DNA from: Cladophialophora immunda
Taxonomy: Eukaryota; Ascomycota; Eurotiomycetes; Chaetothyriales; Herpotrichiellaceae
Length of the DNA: 64,000 nt
Direction of reading: 5' to 3'
NCBI RefSeq assembly: GCF_000835495.1
Contig: NW_015622544.1
Location: 2,570,855-2,634,854 of the forward strand
Below the pieces are notes generated by a model. The model did not search any database. It saw only the letters and a program-made list of their open reading frames with translations, and was not told the DNA's origin. Of the stretch, positions 43,601 through 53,277 are shown one piece after another; the stretch's first letter is position 1; each line of letters starts with the position of its first letter. The position numbers and the translations under genes are program-made.

Positions 43601-46285
43601 ATGGAGCACCTGCCCTCGGTCTTTGACGACGCCACTGTCCTCCACGAACTTCTTGATGTCGAGAACCTCACACACGCCATTCCCTACGACAACCAGGGCT
43701 TCTGGGGCTTTCCGCAACGTCACGGGTTCACTGCGAAATGTATATCACAAGGATTGATTGGTGGGCATGTGGATGTCTTGGTGACCCAAGGTCCCTCGGC
43801 AGCTCGACTCCACACTCACACGAGCACGTCTATTCAAACAGATCACGGTTCTCCAACGAGTTTCATTCAACCCGACCAATGCGAGGACTATTCGATTTAC
43901 TCTTCACTCCTCCAGTCATGGCTATACTTTGGCATGTTGCACGAATGTCTCCTTCATCCAGTGTCGGTCGACCGCTTCTTCACTACTGACAGGAGCGGAC
44001 GCCAGGTTTTAAGCACCGACTGCCTCCGTGAGGATATTGATGCATGGGCAGCTCGGTTGAAAGAGATGTCAGTCGATCAGGCCGGAGAATGCATAGCGAA
44101 CGGTGTCAAATGCATACTCTGGGTCAAAAATTCGGTAAGGACGATTTCAGATCGCATTCAAGCATTCCGGACGGAATATCTTCAGACTGTCTCCGTTTCC
44201 GTGGACACAAGTCGGATGCCAGAACGTCCGTCTGTTACAGCACGAGTCCGCAAAATGAACTTCTGGCATCACCACGGCAGGAGAATCCTCCCTGATAATC
44301 TCGAGCTCACGATCGCGGTGCTGGGTTATAGCCTCCACCATGCGGCACGGACGCTGTTTCTTCGCCTGGGTATCGGTGGCGAGGATAGTGCTGACTATCC
44401 ACGACCCGCATTCTGGTACATTCCCCCCAGACTGAAAGAGCACCTCGCGGATCGCGGCTTCTGCAAACTTGACATTTACAGATTTCAGACCGACCTGGGG
44501 ATTTTCGGCTCTTGCATGGCCTTAACCCTCAAGCCGCTGAACGAGAACAAGAGAAAGATCATGCACGACTCTTGCACAGAAATGCGATGTCAGGCCGACA
44601 CCCTGGACCCGACGGCCTACGAACGAAAGCACGAAACGGAGGGATGCGACTGTTCTGAACTTCTGCCGGAGCGAGCTTGGCGCGATATGCTCAGCATCGT
44701 CGAGAGTGGCGGCACCCCAGTAGTCCGCTTAGATCTTGCTTCACCGTCAGTCGACGAGGAGCATGGGGCATTGGAATTCGAGGTGCTGGATGCTGGTCAG
44801 ACTGGCCACCAGTTTGTTGCCTTCTCCCACGTCTGGGCCGATGGACGTGGAAACCTTGAAGGCAACGGACTCCTGCGCTGTCAGTGGCTTCAACTCCAAA
44901 GATACGCGCAAGGGTGCCGTGCTGACAACGCCCCTCCGCCACACGGCCGGCTGGGCGGAATCATGCCTTTTTGGTTTGACATCTTTTGCGTCCCCCGTAG
45001 CAAGGAAGATGACGACCGCATTTACAGACTTCGATCCAAGGCAATTCTCCGAATGTCGGAGATCTATCGAACTGCGGCGGTCGTTCTGATTGTAGACTCC
45101 GGGCTCGAGTCGATTGACAGGGAATTGAGCATGTGGGAATTCGGGATGCGACTGAATTTATCTAGCTGGTTGCGCCGCCTCTGGACTATGCATGAGGGTG
45201 CTGTCGCTGAAAACGTCAAGGTACAGACTACCGCGGGAGTGATTGATCTGCAACACCATTTGAAACGCCTCAATAATCTTATCGCGGTTGGGAAATCACC
45301 GGAACGAGAAGCCCAGCTGGACAAAGGGCATGTCTTTGATGCCCTGGGGTTGGTTGAATGTTCATCGGCATGGGCAAATTGTCTCAGCTTACTGCCAAAA
45401 ATGCGTGGTCCGCGCATGGGACAATTCCTTTTCATGTTTGCCTGGGACGAGGCCGGGCGAAGATCAACGACTTTCAGCGCAGACCGATGCCTGGTGATTG
45501 GGTTGGTCAACAACGTCGACTCCGACACGCTCTCGGCCATCCAACGGACGAGCACTGACTCTGCCGCGCCGGAGGGTGAAGTCGCCCGATTCTCGAGACA
45601 GAAACTAAAAGTGCTGCTCTCGGCCATTCCACAGCTACCCTCCAGTATGATTTTCTGCGAAGGCGACCGATTTCCCGAGCCGGGAATGCGCTGGGCTCCA
45701 GCAGATCTGGACAGCGGTGGGGACTCCATGATAGTGTACGACCAGAGGCGACCTGCGTCGTTGAAGCCGGGGCGCGGACTTTTGGTCTCTTACCGCGGTT
45801 GGCGACTCAAGACAGCCCCCGATTTCTCCAGAAGATATGTCATCGACCAGAACGGAACCCGGGAATGCACATCCCTAGAAGAGAAGGGCACCTGCATCTT
45901 CTATCTCAAGCTCGACGGCGACGTTTCCGACGACACCATGTATGTGCTCAACGTCGATCCTGTTGACTGGACCTTGTCGCCATTTTCCAACCCAAACGCC
46001 CAGCTGTTCTTGGTCGTGCAGGAGAGGTACGGTGGGGACCGGCACGAGCGTGTGATACTGGTGGAAGAGGAAGGTACAGATGATCATTTGGACCAAGCAG
46101 TCATAGACGAGCCAGAGGTGTCGGATGTCGTCTATGCAAACTACCACGTATTGCTGTGGTGCTCGAAGTACGACTCTGGTCCGAGCGTTGAGAGGATGAA
46201 GCAAAACGTCGAGCGCGGCAGATTTCAACTGGTGGAAGCCAGCTGGGTCAATGGCGGTCGAGAACAACGCTGGTGTATTGGGTAA
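43601..46285 (+). CDS. HET-like (heterokaryon-incompatibility-related) protein
   Basis: An intronless 894-residue frame. The first ATG in frame (43601, MEHLPSVFDDA) is the start; codons before it lack an ATG. The HET core is in the middle: FVAFSHVWADGRGN at about residue 405, FWFDIFCVPRSKEDDDRI at about 455, ILRMSEIYRTAAVVLIVDS, and LRRLWTMHEGAV at about 525. These are the three HET blocks. The long N-terminal (400 residues) and C-terminal (350 residues) parts have no recognised domain. HET proteins trigger cell death after fusion of unlike strains, or act in other recognition responses; which applies here is unknown. Confidence 0.8.
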   Translation: MEHLPSVFDDATVLHELLDVENLTHAIPYDNQGFWGFPQRHGFTAKCISQGLIGGHVDVLVTQGPSAARLHTHTSTSIQTDHGSPTSFIQPDQCEDYSIYSSLLQSWLYFGMLHECLLHPVSVDRFFTTDRSGRQVLSTDCLREDIDAWAARLKEMSVDQAGECIANGVKCILWVKNSVRTISDRIQAFRTEYLQTVSVSVDTSRMPERPSVTARVRKMNFWHHHGRRILPDNLELTIAVLGYSLHHAARTLFLRLGIGGEDSADYPRPAFWYIPPRLKEHLADRGFCKLDIYRFQTDLGIFGSCMALTLKPLNENKRKIMHDSCTEMRCQADTLDPTAYERKHETEGCDCSELLPERAWRDMLSIVESGGTPVVRLDLASPSVDEEHGALEFEVLDAGQTGHQFVAFSHVWADGRGNLEGNGLLRCQWLQLQRYAQGCRADNAPPPHGRLGGIMPFWFDIFCVPRSKEDDDRIYRLRSKAILRMSEIYRTAAVVLIVDSGLESIDRELSMWEFGMRLNLSSWLRRLWTMHEGAVAENVKVQTTAGVIDLQHHLKRLNNLIAVGKSPEREAQLDKGHVFDALGLVECSSAWANCLSLLPKMRGPRMGQFLFMFAWDEAGRRSTTFSADRCLVIGLVNNVDSDTLSAIQRTSTDSAAPEGEVARFSRQKLKVLLSAIPQLPSSMIFCEGDRFPEPGMRWAPADLDSGGDSMIVYDQRRPASLKPGRGLLVSYRGWRLKTAPDFSRRYVIDQNGTRECTSLEEKGTCIFYLKLDGDVSDDTMYVLNVDPVDWTLSPFSNPNAQLFLVVQERYGGDRHERVILVEEEGTDDHLDQAVIDEPEVSDVVYANYHVLLWCSKYDSGPSVERMKQNVERGRFQLVEASWVNGGREQRWCIG

Positions 46286-47016
46286 TTTCAGTAGCGTGGA
46301 ATGGGTCTGGACGTCAATGTCGATATCGGTCTCCGAGTCGTCCTCGACGAGCTAATATTTCAGTAACTTATCATTTCACAAAGTCCTTCGCGGACCTACG
46401 CACACACTCTCTCTTGTTGTTCGTCTCGGCCTGGAGTGTCATAAGCTGTTCTGGTTCCGAGAATAACGTCGTCAAAATGCGTATTGCCGATCGAGATACA
46501 GAACAGAAACCCTCCTGCAGCTGGGCTGACAAGGCTGAACTGCCCCTGGGTTTGTATGGCTTTTGCGCCAAGCATTAGGTAAGCAAAAACCGGCCGATAT
46601 GGAAAATTTGGGACCCTCATCCACTCTGTGCCTTTGAGCCTTGCGGTTTGACTCTGCAGCATCGAAAGGGCAAGGAAATTCAGCGGCTCTTGACGATCTG
46701 CAGGTTATATCACGTCTGAAAGAAGTGGAAGAAGGAACGAAGAAGCGTGACTAGGCTGGAGCGAGAAGACCGGGCACGGTTTTGAGATCTAGGACCCGTC
46801 CTGATCAGGCTGAACCCCTCTCTCCCCCAGACAACGGTATTCACAATCCATTTCTACCCAACTCCTCTTTCCTTTTATCGATCTACCCGTTATCCACTAG
46901 CTCCCTCCATTTTCCAAGCCTCAAAAGACAAGAAAGCCTACAACGGCAAAGGCAAGGGGGAGAAAGAAAAGAGAGTGAGGGAGGAAGGGACATAGGAGAC
47001 CGAGAAGCGCAGCACA
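46286..47016. other. Intergenic
   Basis: No gene in 730 bp; a pyrimidine-rich stretch (46820-46925) precedes the Elp5 start and may be its leader. Confidence 0.4.
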
Positions 47017-48301
47017 ATGTCCCACACAGCCCTCCTTCCGCACCGGCGCACGCACAACCTCCTCCTCATCTCCAAGCTGCTGTCGCAGCAGCACGCGCAG
47101 ACCTCGCCGTTCACGCTGGTGCTCGACACGCTCGAGCAGCCCGCGCGGCCGCTGACGCGCGAGTACCTCCGGCGGGCGCGGCTGTCGAGGCGGGCGGGAA
47201 TGACCGGGGGCGGTGGGGGCGTTGTGGTGGTGGTCTTGGGGTTTGAGACGTTCGCGAAGCCCGTCGGCGCGGACTACTTCGTGCCTTGTTACCGGTATTG
47301 TGAGGACGGAGGGGGGCAGGCGCGGCTACAGGGGCATGGCAGGGGGTTGGGAGTGGGAGAGAAGATCGCGAGGGAGGTGGGCGATGTTCTTCGGCGGAGT
47401 GGAGGGAAAAGTACGTCTTCCTTTGTCATTGTTCTATCCTGGACTTCCCCAGGCTTCTTGGAGAACGATGTATGGTGTTCAATACTAATCCTCGAGCGAA
47501 TGCGCAGGGTTTTTGATCATGATTGACTCCCTGACAACACTGGCATCCCTCTCCATCCAGCCGACGTCGAATCTCAACCTGACCGCATTGCTCTCCTCTC
47601 TACTCCAGCCACCGGCGCTTCAGACGAAAGGTGCGGACCAAGGAGAGAGCCCGCAGATCTCATTAGTCGCGGTGTATCACACCGACGTCCCCTTACCATC
47701 TCCGCCTCCCTCGCCACTCTCATCGGCGGCGCTGTCAACATCGTACTCGCCGTCACCACTCTCACTCCTGTCATACCTCGCCACCACCGTCATAACGGTG
47801 CATTCGCTCCCAATCCTCCTCGCCGAAAAGTCTGCGCAGTCAAAATCCCTCGCTGCGCCATCGTTTGGCCTCCCAGAAGAAACTGAGGGCGTGGTTATAG
47901 GTCTCAAGCCGAAGCCTCTGACGAAATTGAATCAGGACGAGCGCGGTCTTGTGTTGGAATTGGAGCATCGCAGGAGAAGTGGCCGGGGAGTCAGGGAGTG
48001 GTTCTTCTTGCCTACGTCTGGAAACGCGGCGAAGAAGGGCGAAGGCCAGCCGTTTCGGGAGATTGTCACTCTACTGGATGACCACCCCTTGTTCCGCAAA
48101 TCGGATGAAGAAGCCGTGGAGGAGCTCTCGGGCATGACCTTCGAACTGGGACTGACAGAACGACAGCGTCTCGAGCGGGAAGGGGTGGTGCTGCCGTATT
48201 TCGAAGCTCAGAAAGCGGGCGGCGGTGCCGGCGACGGTGGGCGGATCTTGTACGATATGGGTGTTGAGGATGATTTTGACGAGGAAGAAGATGAAATCTA
48301 A
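47017..48301 (+). CDS. Elongator complex subunit Elp5 (Iki1)
   Basis: A 395-residue subunit of the Elp4-6 ring, which supports wobble-uridine modification of tRNA. There are two exons (47017-47410, 47508-48301). The start MSHTALLPHRRTHNLLLISKLL is followed by SPFTLVLDTLEQPARPLTREYLRRA, the family signature, and a RecA-like fold through FLIMIDSLTTLASL just after the intron. The C-terminus is acidic (DDFDEEEDE), as in homologues. A Gly/Val-rich run (GGGGGVVVVVLGFETF) sits in the first strand-turn region. Confidence 0.85.
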
Positions 48302-48434
48302 GTCGGCGTGCTAGCTGCCGTGGAACAGGCCACCCCAAGATCGCGCCGACAATAGTCTTCTGGGAGCTGGTCCCAGTGGGATGTCGTATGCTCGTGTTCA
48401 TGCAAACCACCCTAAGTTGGTCAGGACGCCCTGA

Positions 48435-49328
48435 TCACCAAAACCTCCAGATGATGAAAAGAAGGATGATCAGGCCAAGACCAGCAAAAGGCCCGTACTG
48501 GGTGTGGAAGTCAGCACCGACAATTCTTCAACTGGAGCCCGTCCAACAAACCTGTTTCAACATCAACTCCCAATTGATCCGCACCGCTGCTTTCCTGTAC
48601 TTCTTGCTGTCTTCTCTCAGTCGCCCGGACATCTCACCCATCCTCTCCAGACTGTCGCCCCGATATAGCAGATCCTCAATGTTCTTCGTCATGACCTTGG
48701 TCACGTCCTTTAGCTCGTCGTTCAGCTTGTCCAGGTTCGCGCTGGCCCGGCTGTCTTGATACGTCTTTTTGGTTCTCTGGATAAAAGTGTCGAACTCGAC
48801 GAATGCGTAGGGCCGCAGCGTCGCGGAGAGGTATTGCTGGGAAGGGTAGATGGTGGTGAACTCTTGCGCCAGGTCGGAGAGGTAGGTGAAGGCGAGCTTC
48901 CGCGGGTAGGACCGGTCGCAGATGCAGAGGAAGCAGACGGAGTCTTTGATGATGTAGCTGGTCGTGGAGTGAGCATGCTTCTCGAATCGACACCAGAGCG
49001 CGAGATTGGCAGGCTTACTGTAACGTATATTGACCCGATTCTATGCTTGCTTGTTGTTCCGAGTTGCGATTCAGCCGTCGGAATATCATCTTTGCCTGTG
49101 ACTTGACCTCGGCGAGCTCTGTCTCGACCTGTACTCCATGGTAAGTAAGTGTCTCCGTTGTCTGGTTCAGGAAGTAGAGGAACACGCTTACCTGCTCGTC
49201 GTCGACCGAGGCCGCGAGCATGAGGCCTGTGCAGAAGCGGACAGTCAGTCAATTGTCTCCCACACCTGAAATAAAGGCCCAAAGAAGCACGAACCATCTA
49301 GCCTTGCTATTTGCGTCGATTTGACCAT
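48435..49328 (-). CDS. R-SNARE Sec22
   Basis: An ER-Golgi vesicle SNARE of about 215 residues over several exons. The first exon MVKSTQIARLDG ends near 49294. Next come GLMLAASVDDEQ, VETELAEVKSQAKMIFRRLN (longin domain), YVIKDSVCFLCICDRSYPRKLAF, LAQEFTTIYPSQQYLS and RTKKTYQDSRASANLDKLNDEL. The SNARE helix contains the zero-layer arginine (LLYRGDSLERM), and the C-terminal anchor GPFAGLGLIILLFIIWRFW closes the protein. Exon joins near 49220, 49125, 49000 and 48550 are approximate. It is convergent with Elp5. Confidence 0.92.
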
Positions 49329-49853
49329 TTCCAATCCCTTTTCCTCTCAAGCATACCCTCTGGGAAGGTTTGAGAAACGGGAAGGACAGCGGGGTGTTTG
49401 TTTGTCCATGCTAGTTCAGGACACTTGTTGTGATTTCTAGAGCACCGCAGCAAAAGTCGGCAAACACGGCAAACATCCCAAGGACAGGCTCGCAACTGCC
49501 ACTGACAGGTATGTGAATGTAGTTACCCTACGCTTCTCTTTCAATATATCCATCTATATCGTCCATTATCAGGAGTCTGAGTTTCTGTTCTTTCTAGTGC
49601 ATTGGTAGGACCAAGGGGTGTTCAGAAAACAGAAAGAACCAGCGGCGGTGTTGGTCCCGAATCTTACTTCTATGGCCGCTCTGGTGGTATGGAGTACTAA
49701 CAATATTCAAGGTGGAGTACAAAGATGAACGGGGCAAGATCAACGGCATCGACATATTTTAATTCAGCAGTCAAGGCACCCAGCCCTTCGGCATAGAGCA
49801 TGACAGCTTTGGCTCAGCAGTCTGCTCTTCAGTTTAATCTCAAATAAGAACAT
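49329..49853. other. Intergenic
   Basis: No gene supported. The upstream side of SEC22 holds no clear motif. Confidence 0.4.
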
Positions 49854-50438
49854 TTATGATTTGGCCTGGGGAACCTCATCATCGCCCACAATATACCTGC
49901 AAAGCTCATCGATCTTGTCTTCAACGTATCTGGCGTTCTCCTGCAAGGGAGCATTTGCATTCATGTGTCCTGCGATCAGACAGTCGATCCTGAATCTCGT
50001 CAAGTGCACCGTCCCGTCTGGATTTTCGACCAGAAACAACTCGGCCGGCACGGAAAGACCACTGTCCAGATCATGCTTGAGGACGATGGGTGCCAGGAGA
50101 GGGTTTCCAATGATGAACCGGATAGCACGCAGATGACGAGGCTTGCCTGTCCCTGGATCGGTGACATTGGCCGTGGGGATGTCGAACCAGCGTAGCCACA
50201 GGCCGTGGTTGATCTCGGTAAAGTACATGAACCCATGAGGCCCGATGCCGGGGCGGATGAAGCGTTCAAACTCTTCGGCATTGGTGGCCGTTTCACTGGG
50301 GTTGTCCTGGAACTTGAACCATCTGGGGTCTCTCTGGAGCGACGCTCGGACGCGCGCCTCAGCGGTCGCGAAATCGGTCTGCGAGTGGTAGGTGACCCGT
50401 GCCATTGCGACAGGGTCGACGGTGGTGGTAACACCCAT
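49854..50438 (-). CDS. DUF302-like small protein
   Basis: A single-exon protein of 194 residues. The layout resembles the DUF302/TT1751-like alpha-beta fold: an N-terminal YHSQTDFATAEARVRASLQRD strand-helix, GFMYFTEINHGLWLRWF in the middle, and IRFIIGNPLLAPIVLKHDLDSGLSVPAELFLVENPDGTVHLTRFRIDCL, where the GNP..A and P.......E/DG.T pattern is characteristic. Members are of unknown function and more common in bacteria. Homology is judged by pattern only. It has the same strand as the SDR and EthD genes to the right. Confidence 0.55.
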   Translation of the reverse strand: MGVTTTVDPVAMARVTYHSQTDFATAEARVRASLQRDPRWFKFQDNPSETATNAEEFERFIRPGIGPHGFMYFTEINHGLWLRWFDIPTANVTDPGTGKPRHLRAIRFIIGNPLLAPIVLKHDLDSGLSVPAELFLVENPDGTVHLTRFRIDCLIAGHMNANAPLQENARYVEDKIDELCRYIVGDDEVPQAKS

Positions 50439-51272
50439 GATGGTCGACGAGCACCCTCAATGCTGGGTTTAGAACTACTATTCTTTAGCTCTGCCCTAGA
50501 CCCCAGCTACGGCGAGCTGAGATAGGAGATTGGGGAAGAGAGTAGTCCAGGGTTAAGTAACAGAGCCACTCACTCAAAGAAATATCCTGCACTTCATCTA
50601 AAGAATGATTTGTCTTGAGGACGGCACAATCACTAATATATCCGTGACAGAGTATTCCCAGACATAGAGACGGCCTCGGCATGAATTTGTGGTCGCCATC
50701 GTTCAGTAAACAAGTAGTATCAGGCGGAGAAACTCCATTCTAGGTAAGCTGGTCTTTCTGGCGGGTTAGAACAGAAGGATACCGTAATCGGGTTGTATCG
50801 TTGACACTAAAAGGCAGCATTCATAGTGCTCTCACAGAAGCGGGTCTCGTCATTGGCCATATTACTGTTCTCTCGAGCTGCATAGCATGGAAAATCAAAC
50901 GAAATTGATAGCGGAAGCCTGGAACTCGTACTTGCAGCATCCATGAGAACGGGTAGCCCTGGCATTCATCACCAAATGGCCCGTTAGTCCCACCACGTAT
51001 GTCTCACACGAAATATGCACTCCAGGAGGGATCGCTACACCTTGACAGAGACTTGATTATGTAGATGCTGGCAAGTTCTGCCGTTCCCCTACTCTGTAGG
51101 AGAGTGACTTCTTTTAAGCCCTCGCACACGGTTGTGGAATTTTCTGGTATTTTCAAGCTGAAAGAATATGTAGAAGCTATATTTTGCTTATTCTCATACC
51201 AGCAGCCAGGGTTTGATATTCGTGTTCCAGGGAACGCTCCGTATATCTCTCAGGGATTGCAGATCCATTCGC
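50439..51272. other. Intergenic
   Basis: 834 bp between the DUF302-like and SDR genes; no gene supported. Confidence 0.4.
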
Positions 51273-52277
51273 TTAATTGGCGTTGGCAACAGCTTGGGCA
51301 TACCATCCAGCGAGGTTGACGATTTGTTCCTCATAACCCTTAAACTTGAGTCCAAGAGTTTTTTCAGTCTTACTTGCATCGAAGGGGACGTGAACAGAAG
51401 GAAGCGTGCCACCGAGCGGGAACACGCCCGCTTCGACCTCTTGAGGGAAGTGTCGCTTAACGATGTCGATGGCGTCGTCCCAGTTGATGGGGTTGCTTGA
51501 CGTATAGTTCACACCAAAGTTCTGGTTCTCGGTAATCTTAGGGTCTAGGGCGGCGACGTGGACGAATGCGACATCGTCGATGTGGCACACGAACGATGGC
51601 GTTGGAGTGTCACTCTTGTTCCCGACAAGCGGGCCCAATGCGAGCGCGTTCGAACCAGAGACGATGGCCTTAGGGGTAGTGGCGAGTTCATTTCGGCCAA
51701 TGACGAAGGATGGCATGATGTTGATGATGCTGAATTTTGGCTTGTTGTCACGGATAAAGTCGTAGGTTCGATAAAGAGTCAGCTTCTTGCTGGCACTGTA
51801 TGCGGAAAAGGTGTCGGGATATGGTCCCTTGGGATCTGCCTCGACGTGCTCGACGACAAACGGCTTACCCGGCTCGGAAGGGAAGACTGCAGCGACGGAC
51901 GAGGTAAGAACGACCTTCTTAATCGAAGGCTCTTTGAGTGCTGAATGGAGGATGCTCAAAGTTCCATTGATAGCAGGTCGAATGATGTTCTTCTCGTCAT
52001 CGTCCGAAGGAACGGGTAGAGGGGACGCAGTGTGGATAACGTAGTCGACCCCTTTGACGGCCTCGTCAAAGGCACCTTCTTTCTGAATATCTGGGACAGT
52101 GGTGAATGTGAGCTGGCCCAGATACGGCTGCGTCGGTTTGGCGTTCTTGACCGTGGCAGCTTTTGACTCCGATCGCACAGCAGCGCGCACTTTGTAGCCT
52201 TTCTTCAATGCCTCGATAAGGTTTGCATACCCCACGTGGCCGGTAGACCCAGTGAGTAGAACCAATGCTGCAGACAT
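51273..52277 (-). CDS. Extended SDR, Gre2/dihydroflavonol-reductase-like
   Basis: An NAD(P)H-dependent aldehyde/ketone reductase of 334 residues, single exon, cytosolic. The Rossmann motif LLTGSTGHVG sits at about residue 8, the NADP-binding VRAAVRSESK follows, and DYVIHTASPLPV, VVLTSSVAAV and the catalytic YSASK (about residue 163, with the upstream Ser) are all present. The C-terminal half shapes the substrate pocket, as in methylglyoxal/ketone reductases. Substrate not determinable. Confidence 0.9.
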   Translation of the reverse strand: MSAALVLLTGSTGHVGYANLIEALKKGYKVRAAVRSESKAATVKNAKPTQPYLGQLTFTTVPDIQKEGAFDEAVKGVDYVIHTASPLPVPSDDDEKNIIRPAINGTLSILHSALKEPSIKKVVLTSSVAAVFPSEPGKPFVVEHVEADPKGPYPDTFSAYSASKKLTLYRTYDFIRDNKPKFSIINIMPSFVIGRNELATTPKAIVSGSNALALGPLVGNKSDTPTPSFVCHIDDVAFVHVAALDPKITENQNFGVNYTSSNPINWDDAIDIVKRHFPQEVEAGVFPLGGTLPSVHVPFDASKTEKTLGLKFKGYEEQIVNLAGWYAQAVANAN

Positions 52278-52956
52278 TCTAAAGAGGCTCAGAAATTGAT
52301 GAATGAGATGGCCTGAGGGTGTAGAGCACTTAGCAATAGTTTGTTATATGCGTGATGGACCGTGTCTCCAAGATTATATGGCAACAGCCCAAGACAAGAA
52401 TTGTTCTGTCTTTATCTACTCTCCATCGCCGCGTAACTCGACACCAGCGGGCTCATGCTGATTCACAATGCACTCATTTCCTGACAAATCTGGCACGACA
52501 GGCTCGCTGAGTGTGTTGTTGTGTACTTTCCCGGCCTGGTTTCACCGCCCTGGGATAATTAATCATTGACGGCCATGGGACAGACTGTTTGAGACATATG
52601 CCGATACTATGACCCGGAAGCTGCTCGCCAGCCTCTGTAAGTCCGACAGGGGTTTCAAGTCTTAGGACGGGACGACCATCTCTAACCCCCGTTCGAGAGT
52701 TTCTCTTCATTTACCGCTGAGGTCGGCGATTCCCAAAAATGCTGCGAGTGGCCATTTTCATAAACTCCAGGAACGTTATGTTTACAACTCATTGCCCTCC
52801 AGAGCTCATACATAAAAAGGTCTTATATTCTCTTTATGACTCGTATCGTGTCGAGTCTCAAGTTTTGACAGCCAGTAATGTTCAATTTCGACCTTTCCAC
52901 AATAAGCACTCCCCCAGAAAATAGCTCGAAGCGTACAGCCGACCACCGGCAGTCCA
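52278..52956. other. Intergenic
   Basis: 679 bp with no supported gene. Confidence 0.4.
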
Positions 52957-53277
52957 CTATGAAGAACCCACAATGTCCCCAGGCAAAAACAAGGGTGTCT
53001 TGTTACAGAAGTTTGAAGCGTCCTCGAACACCGCCTTAGCCTCCTCACTAGCTAGAGCTTGACGAAGCCCGTCGAGAGAGTCCCACGTTAGAAGTGCCGC
53101 AACAATGTAGGGGCGACTCCCATCGGGGCTGTCGGCTAGCTCAACCACCTTCCAGTCCCGGAGGCCGTATTTGCCCCACTGTTTCGAAACCAGTGGCATG
53201 TGAGTGTTGGCGTAGTAAGGTAAGTTGAAAGAGACGTCCGAAGTGGCAGGGAAGAGAACCAAGGCGCTGGCTGGCAT
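52957..53277 (-). CDS. EthD-family dimeric alpha/beta-barrel protein
   Basis: A 106-residue protein. The start at 53277 gives MPASALVLFPATSDVSFNLPYYANTHMPLV, the usual EthD opening in which the pattern Y-x(3)-HMPLV follows the first strand; the frame is open upstream but unsupported. WGKYGLRDWKVVEL, YIVAALLTWDSLDGLRQAL and the C-terminal TPLFLPGDIV complete the ferredoxin-like fold. Such small proteins act as monooxygenase partners, cyclases or decarboxylases in several pathways; the role here is open. Confidence 0.8.
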   Translation of the reverse strand: MPASALVLFPATSDVSFNLPYYANTHMPLVSKQWGKYGLRDWKVVELADSPDGSRPYIVAALLTWDSLDGLRQALASEEAKAVFEDASNFCNKTPLFLPGDIVGSS

